From positions 3,109,019-3,173,018 of the forward strand of contig NC_081853.1 of NCBI RefSeq assembly GCF_963259705.1: 64,000 bases of DNA. The letters are read 5' to 3'. Positions 54,480 to 64,000 of this stretch are shown here, in pieces (positions within the stretch are counted from its first letter, which is position 1; each line of letters opens with the position of its first letter). The position numbers and the translations under genes were made by a program. The notes below the pieces were generated by a model. That model was given only the letters and a program-made list of their open reading frames with translations. It did no database searches and had not been told where the DNA came from. The stretch is from Myotis daubentonii. Its lineage: Eukaryota; Chordata; Mammalia; Chiroptera; Vespertilionidae.

Positions 54480-54696
54480 CCTAGCTGGCGTGACTCAGTT
54501 GGTGAGCGTCCACCTATGAACCAGGAGGTCATGGCTCAATTCCTGGTTGGGGCACATGCCCGGGTTGCAGGGCTCGATTCCCAGCGTGAGGTGTCCAGGT
54601 GGCAGCCGGTCAATGATTCTCTCTCATCGTTGATGTTTCTATCTCTCTCTTCCTCTCTGAAATCAATAAAAATATATTTAAAAACAATAAAAAGAA
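54480..54696 (+). mobile_element. Ves SINE, forward, clean target duplication
   Basis: CCTAGCTGGCGTGACTCAG head (A-box region), CCTATGAACCAGGAGGTCA, GGGGCACATGCCCGGGTTG, GATTCTCTCTCATCGTTGAT, CTCTCTTCCTCTCTGAAATC, then AATAAAAATATATTTAAAAA tail. ATTGACTTTATG is duplicated at 54468-54479 and 54697-54708. RNA polymerase III transcribed and L1-mobilised by family knowledge. Confidence 0.95.
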
Positions 54697-54708
54697 ATTG
54701 ACTTTATG

Positions 54709-55294
54709 ATGCTGGGGGTGGCAGTGAAGACAGAGGTAAGGGTTTTTAATATACAAAATTAATATTCAAAAGAGCTTTGATAGAGCTTGGGAAACAAAAA
54801 ACAAAACAAAAATAAAAAACCAACACAACAAATCTATGTCAGGTTACACTGCACCAATATGTCTAGTTATTGATCTCTAAGCTTCTTTTGCACTCTCTTT
54901 TAGCTCTGTCTTCGAGCAGCATACCTATTATCTTTTCTGACAAAGTTTAAAAACAAGTCCCTTCTGAGTAGTGATTAAATGTCTACTCACTGAAGGTTAG
55001 GAGACTTTTTGTTAAAAGTCCCACTTCTTCTATGAGCTTATGTGGCAGACATTTAACATGTAGGAGGGATATGTCTATTGAGACTATTGGAAATATAATG
55101 TTGGCCAATAATTACATTCAAGTACCACTGAAAAACTTCAAGGAACTCATATGTATTCTTAGTAAGAATTTTGGCATTTTTATAAAACAAAGTGTGGACA
55201 CAATAATGCAATAATAAGATTTTTTTCCATGAAGCAAGCGATGAGATCTTGAATTCTAACTTTGCTATACATAAAGCTCAAATTAGTACCCATA
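54709..55294. other. Unassigned sequence
   Basis: AT-rich, nothing recognised. Confidence 0.5.
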
Positions 55295-55484
55295 TTACTT
55301 ATCTATTGCTCTGTAACAAATCACCACACATGTGGAAGCCCAAAGCATCACACCTGTATTAGCTCACGGTTTCAGGCTGCAATCAAGTGTCTTCAGGGTT
55401 GGGTTCTCAACTGGAGACTCTGCTTTCCTGCTCTTAAGATTTCGGGAAGATTCAGTTCCTTGTGGGTATAGGCCTCCGCTGCTG

Positions 55485-55607
55485 CTGCTGCTTCTTCTTT
55501 TTCTCCTCCTCCTCCTCCTCCTCCTCCTCCTCCTCCTCCTCCTCCTCCTCCTTCTTCTTCTTCTTCCCCTTCCCCTTCCCCTTCCCCTTCCCCTTCTTCT
55601 TCTTCTT
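55485..55607. repeat. Compound CTG/CTT/CTC trinucleotide and CCCCTT repeats
   Basis: Short CTG, then CTT, about 19 CTC, CTT again, about five CCCCTT units, CTT. Gives a Leu-rich frame by composition. Confidence 0.97.
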
Positions 55608-55715
55608 GCATCAGCTGAAGCCCACTTTCAGCAACTGAAGGCTACTTGAAGTTCCTTGTCACGTTGGCTTTCCCAACATGCCACTTACTTCATGGCAGTG
55701 TTATTCTTAGACAAA

Positions 55716-55717
55716 GT

Positions 55718-55754
<37 letters not shown>
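55716..55754. repeat. (GA)n microsatellite
   Basis: GAGA repeat of about 36-38 bp. Confidence 0.97.
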
Positions 55755-55757
<3 letters not shown>

Positions 55758-55922
55758 GGGTCTACAATCATATGTAAATATGTACATGTAATCACACGTA
55801 GCCTGCAACCTTTGCCATATCCTGTTGGTGAGAGACAAGTAACATTCTGCCCACACTCAAGGACAGGCATGAATGACCAGGGGTAGGGATGATCAGGCTC
55901 TCGGAACCTATTTGCCATGGTA

Positions 55923-56300
55923 TCTATACTAATAAAAGGGTAATATGCTAATTAGGCCGGATGTCTTCCAGGTGTCCTTCCAGACAAAGCCATGATGGCA
56001 GGGGCCAAGGCAGAGGTGGTTAGGAGCAATCAGGCAGGCAGGCAGAGGTGGTTAGGGGTGATCAGGCAGGCAGGCAGAGTGGTTAGGGGTGCTCAGGCAG
56101 GCAAGCAGGTGAGCGGTTAGGAGCCAGCACTCCTGGATTATGAGAGGGATGTTCAACTGCCAATTTAAGCAGGATTGGGCATAAACTGGCAGTCAGACAT
56201 CCCCTGAGGGGTCCCAGAATGGAGAGGGTGCAGGCTGGGCTGAGGGACCACACCCTGCCCCCCCCCACCCGTGCACGAATTTCATGCACCAGGCCTCTAG
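55923..56300 (+). mobile_element. Complete HeliBat-like Helitron
   Basis: 5' TCTATACTAATAAAAGGG then TAATATGCTAATTAGGCC, A before. 3' GTGCACGAATTTCATGCACC then AGGCCTCTAG, T after (56301). 378 bp, two to three copies of the GTTAGGGGTGATCAGGCAGG unit. Reference copy for the other Helitrons here. Confidence 0.95.
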
Positions 56301-56369
56301 TGTCTGCATAGTTACAAGTACTAATGAGGAGATAGATGGAATCAGGCAATTTAGGGTAAGGGCTGCAGG

Positions 56370-56720
56370 GAGGGAAGATGGCAGCTAAGGAGTAAATAAA
56401 CCAGATGTTCAGATTGTGACCAAGATAGGTGGAATGTACCAGTCACCTGCAGAGCTGCCTTTCCCCCTGAACCCGAGAGCTGGAACTAAAAGCGGGAGAT
56501 GAGGGAAAAAGGAGATTGGCTGGTGATTTTTTGAAAGAGCCAATAGAGAGCAAGAATAGGAAAATTTAAACCCCTAGACTAGTAAGCTTATGCGGCAACC
56601 CGTTTTTGGACCCTTCTTGTGCAAGCTGAGAGCATTGTTACCTTCGCTGTTATAAACTTCTCCCTTTGCTTACCCCTCCCTTGTCTGTGAATTCATTCAT
56701 TGACTTCTCAAGACAATTGC
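56370..56720 (+). mobile_element. Probable ERV LTR 3' part, forward
   Basis: GTTATAAACTTCTCCCTTTG, then cttgtctgtgaattcattca and ttgacttctcaagac, resembles the R-U5 end of an ERV1-type LTR (TATAAA/poly(A) zone followed by CTCCCTTTGCTT). The start is uncertain and no duplication was found. Confidence 0.45.
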
Positions 56721-56824
56721 CGGGGCTGAGCAGCAGACCCTGAGCAATGGATGAATAGATAACTCTGACACACGTTTCTGTGAAAGAGAAGGCTAAGGGG
56801 CTTATTTGGCTTTAGAAACCAAAA

Positions 56825-57125
56825 ACAGCCCCGATTGCCTGCCTTGTTAGCTCTTTATTGTAACAACAGCTTGAACTAAAATTAACCTCTAGATACAATC
56901 AGCAGGGTAAGTATCCTTGAGAAAGCACATGCTTCTACAAGGCCGGGTCTTAAAGACTAAACATAGAGATTCCAGCAAAATACCTGTGGGATAGGACTTG
57001 TTTGGAAAAGTCAAGGTAGGGGCTGCCGCCTTCAGCCCCCAGAGGCCCCTGACCTTTCAGAGAATCCTCCTTACAGACACTCCAACCAAGTCCCGTGCTT
57101 CCCCACAGACAATGAGCCCAACAGC
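56825..57125 (+). mobile_element. LTR fragment related to the 48680-49501 LTR
   Basis: TTGCCTGCCTTGTTAGC, TAGATACAATCAGCAGGGTA, GATTCCAGCAAAATACC, GACTTGTTTGGAAAAGTCAA, GCCGCCTTCAGC and CAACCAAGTCCCGTGCTTCC match, in order, the reverse complement of about 49140-48790. So it is the same LTR family in opposite orientation. Confidence 0.75.
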
Positions 57126-59539
57126 TCAGACTCACAACTCATTCTAGGATTATGGTATTTGAGTTGTTTCTTGAATAGTCAAAATTGCCAATTTAATTTG
57201 GTAAATACCAAATGCCTTCTGTATTTGCCTAATCCTAAGAGTTTCTACTTTATAGCAACAATTGACAATTTTTTCTTCAGTACCTGCTGAAAAGTAGCTG
57301 TGCCCTCATGGGACTGTAAACAACTGGCATGCTTATGGGCATGTCCTAGGCACACAGTGCTACTTGCTCACTCTTCAGGATATTGTAGCAACAAAGGGCT
57401 TTCTGCCTGCTCCCTTATTTGTCATTCCCTCCCCCATCTCCAAGGGGAGAAAACGTCCAAAGGTTGAGAGTTTCTTAGCTTGCTAGCACATTGAAATAAT
57501 AATGCATGAGAGAAGGCCAACAATATTACATAAAAGTATCAGCTTTGATACCCAGTTTCCTGAGGATCTATTCAAGTCCCTGGGAAGGTGGAGGGATGCA
57601 CAATGCTAATGGGATGGTGCTTGGACTTGACTGTGGGAGATCAAAGAGAGCAGAGTAACATGGGTACCTATGGGGAGGGAAGCAGTCTGATCTGACCTAT
57701 GACTTGATAGAAGTGATGACCTGCCTTGTGCCTGCAGGGCCTGCTCCCAGGAGGTGAGTTTGGCCTCTGTCTCCTAGTTCCGTAGGCTGGAGTAACATGT
57801 ACAACTCTCATTTCCCCAGTGAATGTGGAGAAGGACTCTTTCACCCTTAAAGGAATAAAGAAGATTTGAACATGACATGGTGACAGCTTCACCCTTCATG
57901 AGCCCGGAACATTCCTCAGGATGCCTTGCTATGAAATATTTTAATGTCCTCAGGATAGAACAGGCTTCTTGGGAGAAAGTCGCAGCAGAGGGCAGGTAAA
58001 CTGTTCACATGGGCTCCTTTCCCTCCGCCCTCCACGCAGGCACCGCTCCCATCAGCCAGGGGCAGGCAAGGGCTGCCCCGCCCTCCGCAGCGGGATTCAT
58101 GCCGGCGGCCCACATTCGTGTTAACGGGTGTTAGACGCGCAAACCCAGCCTTCAACATGATAATACATAATATACCCCTTAATTTTTAATTCACTCAGGT
58201 CTCAATTTTAAAGCATTTTCTTGTAGTTTGTCCTAATTATAATCATTTTTAATGACAGCTTAAAAATTTCATGCAACTGTCTTATCACATACGGTACTTA
58301 ATTTCTCAAGTGAACAGTTTTACTGTTCACCATTCTGGGAATTTTAAGAACTACAACATAAAAGGAGAGAAAGTCCTTTGTACGTGAAGCTAGATGTTAA
58401 TTGTTCTAATATCCATAAAGAGACCAAAGCAGTTCCTTGAAGCGGAGCTGGCTTTCCTGCCGAGGCTTCTCACACCCCTTTCAAGGGAGATTCGCAAAAC
58501 CCCAGGGGAGAGGAGAAGAAAAGGATTTTTTCCCCCCATTTTGCTGGGTTCTGCCAAAATCACAACTAGGATTGAATATTCATTGTTGCGGTCTCTGTGT
58601 TGAATAGGCCGTCCTTGTTTGCTCAGACGGAGTGGAAACTACCCAGCCAGAGAGAATAGCAGCTGAGCGCCTGGGCACGGGACCCCACCAGGTGATTTGT
58701 GAGGTTGTGGGAGGCACAATGGATTTCCTAACAGCTGCTTGCAACTTCCTGGGATGGTTGACTCCCTGGTACGTTATCTAGCTATTGGCACCCAGAAAAA
58801 CACAAAGGCTGGCAGAGTTGCTGCACTTGTGTCCTTGTAATTAATCACGAGCCACGTGGAGGAGAGAGGACACACATTTTTCAGACTGGAGAGAGACACG
58901 TGGAGGGTTTCTTTGGCATCTTCAGTGGCGCCAACTCCCCAGAAGTGGCTTCTCCATTGTCTCCGGGGGCACTTTTCCCTAGCAGCCCGCATTCGGGGTT
59001 ACCCCCAGATCCGGCTGCAGGGCCTCGTGCTGTTTCTTCTCCCAGTCAGTCCCTTCCCCCCAAACTGAGGCTTCCTCTGACCGTGCTGTGCACCCTCCAC
59101 CCAGTCACTCCCTACAGCCCCCCTGCCCCTCATTTTCCTCCAGCCCCTCATCACCATCCCGACCATCTGACATGGCAAAGGAGGATGCTCTCCTTTCAGC
59201 AGACACCAGAGGATATGCGGACTGAGTGCTGGTCACCACAGCCGAAGCAGTGACCGGCACGCCCAGCAACCCGGGTCACCAGACCCAGGGAGCCCTAGTT
59301 CAAGCCTCTTCTTGATCCCCAACAACCAGGCTTGTTTGAACCCTTCGCCATGGGATGATGGACGCAGGGGGTCCTAACTAGAGCATTAGTTCTCAGGCTT
59401 GAATTTGCATCAGCACCAACTGCCTTTTCTAGTCTCTGATCCCCTCAGGGAGCTAGCTACTCAGGCATTTTCCGCTGGTATCTAACAGCTCTGCTGGTCT
59501 GTGGTTGTTTGTCAATAGCCCTCCATTTACTTACTAACT
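57126..59539. other. Unassigned sequence; AT-rich block 58150-58400
   Basis: No gene supported. 58150-58400 is repeat-free by eye and AT-rich (TAATTATAATCATTTTTAAT) with a perfect 9-bp inverted repeat GTGAACAGT/ACTGTTCAC around 58312-58332. 58840-59270 is CCC-rich with frames of 70-117 codons but no domain. Confidence 0.4.
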
Positions 59540-59650
59540 GTGCTCCTTCCACAGCATATATGCAGGCATCTTACTGGTCTACTTACTATTTAGCACAGCG
59601 CCTGGCGTGGAATAGATGCTCAGCACATCTCTGTTGAGTTATTTTGCTAA
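59540..59650. mobile_element. MIR/L2-type fossil fragment
   Basis: ttagcacagcgcctggcgtg followed by gaatagatgctcagcacatc and tctgttgagtta parallels AGCACAGTGCCTGGCACATAGTAGGTGCTCAATAAATATTTGTTG. Confidence 0.7.
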
Positions 59651-59929
59651 TTGAACAGCAGCTGGTCCTTATCTTTGGTATCAGCTGATGCACACTAACT
59701 GGCCAGAGCAATTAAACCGCTTTTATGCCTATTGCTAGAGTAGGAAGGCAACTGGGAGCTGAGGTTTGGAGAAGGTATGTTAGATTTTGATATTATGTAT
59801 TTTATATATATACGTAATTTCCCACACTCAATGTGATTTGGGGGGTTTAGTGTAATATACTGGTTCATACAGAAAAGTACTAAACTGTCAATTTATCGTT
59901 GGATGCATTTTCACAAAGTGAACGGATCT

Positions 59930-61320
59930 GTGAGGTCAGCCCCCAGGACAAGAAACAGAACAGGGCTCGGCAGGAGCGCGGCCTCTGGCCCTGGTGGCGG
60001 TGGCGGTGCTCCGTGCAGATGCGGGCGGCTGTGCGGCAGGTCGCGGGCCTGTCACCAGCTACGCGCCTGCTGAGCGGAGAGCCGTCTTTGCACCTCCAGC
60101 TGTTCAATGCTCTAGGTCTAGGACTCCGGAGTTCTGTGGGTTCAGTCACTGTTTGGGGGTCCCCAGGGAAGGCCTGTGAGCCGGCAGGCGTCCCGGGCGC
60201 TTTGCTGGATCTGATGGCGGCTTCCGGTTCCCGGGCTCCCTCACCGGCGAGCACCGGCCTGGGAAACACCTGTCCGCGTTGGGAGTGGCCCACAGGCCGT
60301 GTTGGAAGGAACAATCGAGGACCGTAGAAGCTGAGCCACTTCCGTCAGGTCATGTGCTCCCCGCCCGCACCCGTGAGGCGGCCGAGCACCCGGGGGTCGG
60401 TCCTCGGCACCGCGCTCGGTGCCGGAGGTTCTTCTCCTAAGAACCGCACAGGACTCCAGGCCGGACGCGGGACAGTGACGTCGGGACTGGTAACCCGGTG
60501 TCTTCGGTGGGACGGTGTGGTTAATATAAAAATAAAAAACACAAAACAAAAAGCCAAAACAAACCAAAACCATACCCAATAACAACGATAAAAATGACTT
60601 CCCTAGTGAATGCGCATCACTGTTCACGAGCAAGCAATTTACGTTTCCTGCAAGAGAGCACCTTCCCGGGCGCTCAGGCCCTTACACTAACGCACGACGC
60701 TGTCCGCAGAGGAGCGCGGGGAGCTCCGGGGAAGCCAGGGCGGAGCAGCGACCGCATCTCAAGAGACCTGCTGCCCGTCCACCTGCTGCGCGCCCCCCGC
60801 GGCGCCCCCCCCCCCCTGCGCGCCCCTCCGCAGCGCGCCCACCTGTGCGGTTTGGGTGCGTCCAGCTCTAAGGCGGCGGGAAAGGCGCATCTCCCCACAG
60901 CTTCCCCTGCCGCCCGCCGCCTCCACCCGGGACGAGCGCTAGGGTTTCCTGTGAATGATCAGAGCCCACATTTGCTCAAACAAGTGTCCTGGGAGTGTGT
61001 CCAGATGGAATGAAGAACGAGGCACGCACCCCTCTCCGCACCGCCACCCCTCCCCCCCCCCCAACCACCTGCACGTGCACTCCGCTGGCGCAGGTTTTCC
61101 CACGTGAGTCATGTAGAGCCGGGCCACCGCAGTGCTCTTCCGGTGCCCAGCCACCCCCCCGCCCCACGTGGCCCACGGTGTATTCAGGGTGAGTGTGTGG
61201 CGGAGTGGGTGAGTTTCCCCGTTGGCTGGGCGAGTCCAGCGAGTGGCATCAAAAGCTCTTGGTCCTGCAGGTGAGCTCACCAAGCCCAAGGCCGAGGCGA
61301 GAGCCCCCCCTCCTCCGGAG
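59930..61320. promoter_or_regulatory. CpG-rich block, candidate CpG island
   Basis: CpG density is visibly high at 59975-60500 and 60660-60950 (gcggtggcggtgctccgtgc, cgcgccccccgcggcgcccc), after several kb of CpG-poor DNA. Frames of 116-144 codons exist on both strands but show no domain and overlap heavily, so no first exon is called. The segment just before it (59905-59970, cacaaagtgaacggatctgt, gacaagaaacagaacaggg) looks like a common mammalian repeat. It may be an island with an unseen promoter or an orphan island. Confidence 0.4.
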
Positions 61321-62085
61321 CCTCAGAGCGTGGGAGGGAAGGTGCATCCATCGGAAATGCTAGCGACTAAAAACCATTGCCAAAGCAGTAGCTTCCAAAT
61401 ACCATGTCCCACGAAAACGTCACGGTAGCAGGCGCGTTGATACCCAGTGGTTAGTGGTTTCCATGGCGGCGTGAAGCCATTTGTACTGTGGCTCGGCGGC
61501 CGAGGCATCTTCTCTCTCCAAGAAGGAAATTGGCTGCCTGCGCTGTTTGTGCGCTTTCGCTGATGCTTTCAAATCAGCCCTGGAAGAATTTTAAGTCTTC
61601 TTGAATTGCTTTTTAGCACAGACGAAGGAAGTAAAAGTTCTACAACTGCCTAGTTACAGACAAATCACTTAAAAAAGTCAGCTTTGTACTGGCAAAGTCG
61701 TGCTACAAGAAATGTTTCAAAAGGCAGAATGTAACAATATGAAAGCTACGTTTCGTTGTTTATGTAACAGCTGAAGCGGGCTGTCATCGCAAACCAGGAG
61801 CCTGGGGAGCTCTGTAAGGTCAGGGCCGTCCCCGCCGTGCTGTGTGCTGGGTGACCCCGTCTGGCTGCTGGGTCTGTCGACAACAGACCACAGGCCCTAT
61901 TTTCTATTCAATAGAAGTTCATTAATCCATTGCAGGTTGATTCAAAATAGTGCCTTATGTGAAGCCATCTCCCAGATGGCAAAAATCATTTCATCTTCCA
62001 ATGAAAGATGTCAAATAATCCAGATATACGGGATGGGGGAAAGAAGGTTTACAGCTGTTTGTATGGGAAATAGTTCAATAATTAA
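61321..62085. other. Unassigned sequence
   Basis: No repeat or gene recognised. 61560-62080 is repeat-free by eye. Confidence 0.5.
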
Positions 62086-62497
62086 TCCTATATAATAAAA
62101 GCCTAAACTAAGTGTCTGGTTGTCTGGTTGTCTGTTCAACCAATCAAAGCGTAATATGCTAATGATATGCTAAGGTTGCTGAACCGCTTACTATGACGTG
62201 CACTGACCACCAGGGGGCAGACGCTCTGACTGGTAGGTTAGCGTGCTGCTGCTGCTGGGGTCTGGCCGATTGGGACTGAGAGAGATGGGTCGGATGTGCG
62301 CTGGAGTCCTCCCACGGTCCCTCCCCAGTTGGCCACCCTCCTGTGCCCCTCCCAGGCCCTGATCATGCACTGGTGGGATCCCTCAGCCTGGCCTGAGCCG
62401 TCTCGCAATCCAGGACCCCTCGGGGGATGTCGGTTTTAACCCGATTCTGCAGGTTAGGCTTTGATTGGTCGAACAAATTCGTACACCGGGCCTCTAG
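62086..62497 (+). mobile_element. Complete HeliBat-like Helitron
   Basis: 5' TCCTATATAATAAAAGCC after A (62085). Then GCGTAATATGCTAATG, GTGCACTGACCACCAGGGGG and CAGACGCTCTGACTGG. 3' GAACAAATTCGTACACCGGG then CCTCTAG before T (62498). 412 bp. An internal GTCTGGTTGTCTGGTTGTCT triplicate near the 5' end. Non-coding. Confidence 0.94.
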
Positions 62498-63418
62498 TAA
62501 ATAATGCTACAAGAATAAACTGTGTTTCGTGTGCTCACAGCTGTAAATCTACTTTTGCCCCACCCTGTAGTTTAATTCAAGTCTAAGATGCTGACAGTTA
62601 CATTACTCAGATTTGGTTGTGTCTTAAAAATACCCGATTACAAAACAGAGTGAAGCCAAACCAGGAGAGTCAGCCTGAAAAGGTCAGTGGGTTCTAGAGG
62701 TGGGATCCTTTGACTTGACAGAGTTGGTCAGTGTTATCTACTCTCCTACTTCCTTCAGGGCTGACACTGCGAGCCCATCTTCCTATTCCCACTCCCTGGC
62801 CCCTGTGCTGGAGTTCTGCACCTAAGCAGGTTCAATGAGCATTTCAGTAGAAAATGGACATGGTTGCAGATTTTCAACTTCAGTGGAAGGATGCTATTTA
62901 TTTCACTCGTTGGTCAAGACACAAAGATCGTGATTTAGAAAAATAACTCTAACAAGCAGACTGAAACATTGGGTGGTTTTAACTGACCAACAGCGAGCCC
63001 CTCCGTCCAGGATCCATTTCAGAGTGGTGCCTTGTGAGCCGGGGCCCTGGGCCACAGGCTGTGACGCTCCTGGCTCACACACACAGTGACCTTCGGGCTG
63101 GCCATCCCTGCGTATTCCAAACACCCTCCCCTCCCAAATGTAACAACGAGTGAGGATTGTAAAATCCAGGGACGACATCTGAGAAATGATAAACAACACT
63201 GAGGATCTGAGTATTTATTCTGGGCTGCTTATGATGACATATTTTTATTACACTTGTCTGGGTGCCAGGTAACGGCAGGATGGAAAATCACATTCCCGAA
63301 TAAGTGAAGGGCGTGTCACCCCAACTGCTTCCATCTCCAGCAAACTCTATTGGTAGCTGAGAAAGAGAGATTTAATTCTTCTCAAAATGTCTTTTAAGAA
63401 CCTTATGTTCAGAGAAGG
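62498..63418. other. Unassigned sequence
   Basis: Nothing recognised. Confidence 0.5.
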
Positions 63419-63461
<43 letters not shown>

Positions 63462-63464
63462 ATT

Positions 63465-63499
<35 letters not shown>

Positions 63500-63594
63500 A
63501 TTTCTCTCTCTCTCTATTTCTCTCTCTTTCTCTCTCTCTCTCTCTATTTCTCTCTCTCTCTCTCTATTTCTCTCTCTTTCTCTCTCTCTCTCTA

Positions 63595-63668
<74 letters not shown>
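63419..63668. repeat. (CT)n satellite with TATTTCTC and TTTCTC interruptions
   Basis: 250 bp of CTCTCT with regularly spaced CTATTTCTC and CTTTCTC variants forming a higher-order pattern of about 30-40 bp. Leu/Ser-only frame by composition. Confidence 0.97.
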
Positions 63669-63670
<2 letters not shown>

Positions 63671-64000
63671 AACAGCCTGCTCTTAGTATTCGCCAATCTG
63701 TGATCTTTACAAATGTCTAATGCGTTTTCAGGCTTCTGTGTACCTTTACTGAGAAAGGTTTCTCTGCTTAATTAACTTGTATTTGTTTGTTTGTTTGTTT
63801 GCCAGACAGGGTCTTCTGTTAAATGCTTTCCCTTCGGAGAAGCAAAAGGGGATTGAAATAATTTTTGCATCTCAGTTTTGCAACATTTTGTAATTTGGAG
63901 AACAGGCAGATGAGAAGAGATGTATAAATCAGATTCCTCTTATTTTCTCTCTAGCACTGTGTTTCAGAGAGTATTCACTGGAAGGTTAACTTTGTCTTTT
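63669..64000. other. Unassigned sequence to window end
   Basis: Contains (TTTG)5 near 63781-63802. Nothing else recognised. Confidence 0.5.

Larger units (their letters stand above)
55295..55920 (-). mobile_element. MaLR-type LTR relic with microsatellites inside
   Basis: Begins CTATTGCTCTGTAACAAATC, ACCACACATGTGGAAGCCC, TTAGCTCACGGTTTCAGG and ends CCCACACTCAAGGACAGGC, the layout of a reversed MaLR-like LTR. Microsatellites break it: (CTT/CTC)n plus (CCTT)n at 55485-55607 and (GA)n at 55716-55754. Confidence 0.6.

Noticed and set aside
54480..54560. Possible functional tRNA gene
   Set aside because: The tRNA-like part is the head of a Ves SINE with target duplications and an A-rich tail; it cannot fold into a complete cloverleaf by inspection.
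60594..61013. 139-codon Arg/Pro/Ala-rich frame in the CpG-rich block
   Set aside because: Opposite and overlapping frames are equally long, and there is no domain or clear start context.

Overview
The window is mammalian nuclear DNA from a bat, almost certainly a vespertilionid. Evidence: tRNA-derived Ves-type SINEs; many Helitrons with the HeliBat ends (5' TC followed by an AATAAAAG/ATATGCTAATT-like block, 3' GCAC hairpin and GGCCTCTAG|T); a SPIN hAT element; palindromic bat hAT MITEs; and ordinary placental fossils (MLT1, MER5A, MIR/L2, L1). No intact protein-coding gene or functional RNA gene could be supported. Every long reading frame I could name belongs to a mobile element, or is a low-complexity or GC-rich shadow. 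The window reads as an intergenic or intronic accumulation zone for transposable elements.

Layout. 0-7 kb: AT-rich sequence, an MLT1 LTR, a 5'-truncated L1 with a SINE in it, a palindromic hAT MITE with a perfect 8-bp target duplication, and MER5A. 6.97-10.57 kb: a small endogenous retrovirus (ERV) with two LTRs that look identical, a Lys-type primer site, a splice donor, a polypurine tract and a 6-bp duplication, but no recognisable gag, pol or env frame. 10.8-11.5 kb: about 690 bp of pure polypyrimidine. 12-25 kb: GC-rich, mostly unassigned sequence with a SINE, a Helitron and several minisatellites. 25.7-29.5 kb: SPIN, a solo LTR nested in MLT1, two Helitrons and another MLT1. 29.5-45.3 kb: three minus-strand L1 bodies (A partial, B near full-length, C 5' part), peppered with Helitrons and SINEs. 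45.3-57.2 kb: L2, an old minus-strand ERV with a diverged LTR pair, a second hAT MITE, a minisatellite-bearing Helitron, two LTRs of one family in inverted orientation, a Tc/mariner-like MITE, a Ves SINE with clean target duplication, and further Helitron and LTR fragments. 57-64 kb: mostly unassigned sequence with a CpG-rich block near 60-61.3 kb, one more complete Helitron and a CT-rich satellite.

The elements do not form a host pathway. What the window records is a succession of transposition waves: old L2/MIR/MLT1/MER5A, then L1 and ERVs, then Helitron, SPIN, hAT and Ves, and last the ERV at 7-10.6 kb. Family names come from recalled consensus sequences without a database search. Boundaries called from target duplications or Helitron ends are good to a base or two; the others are approximate.
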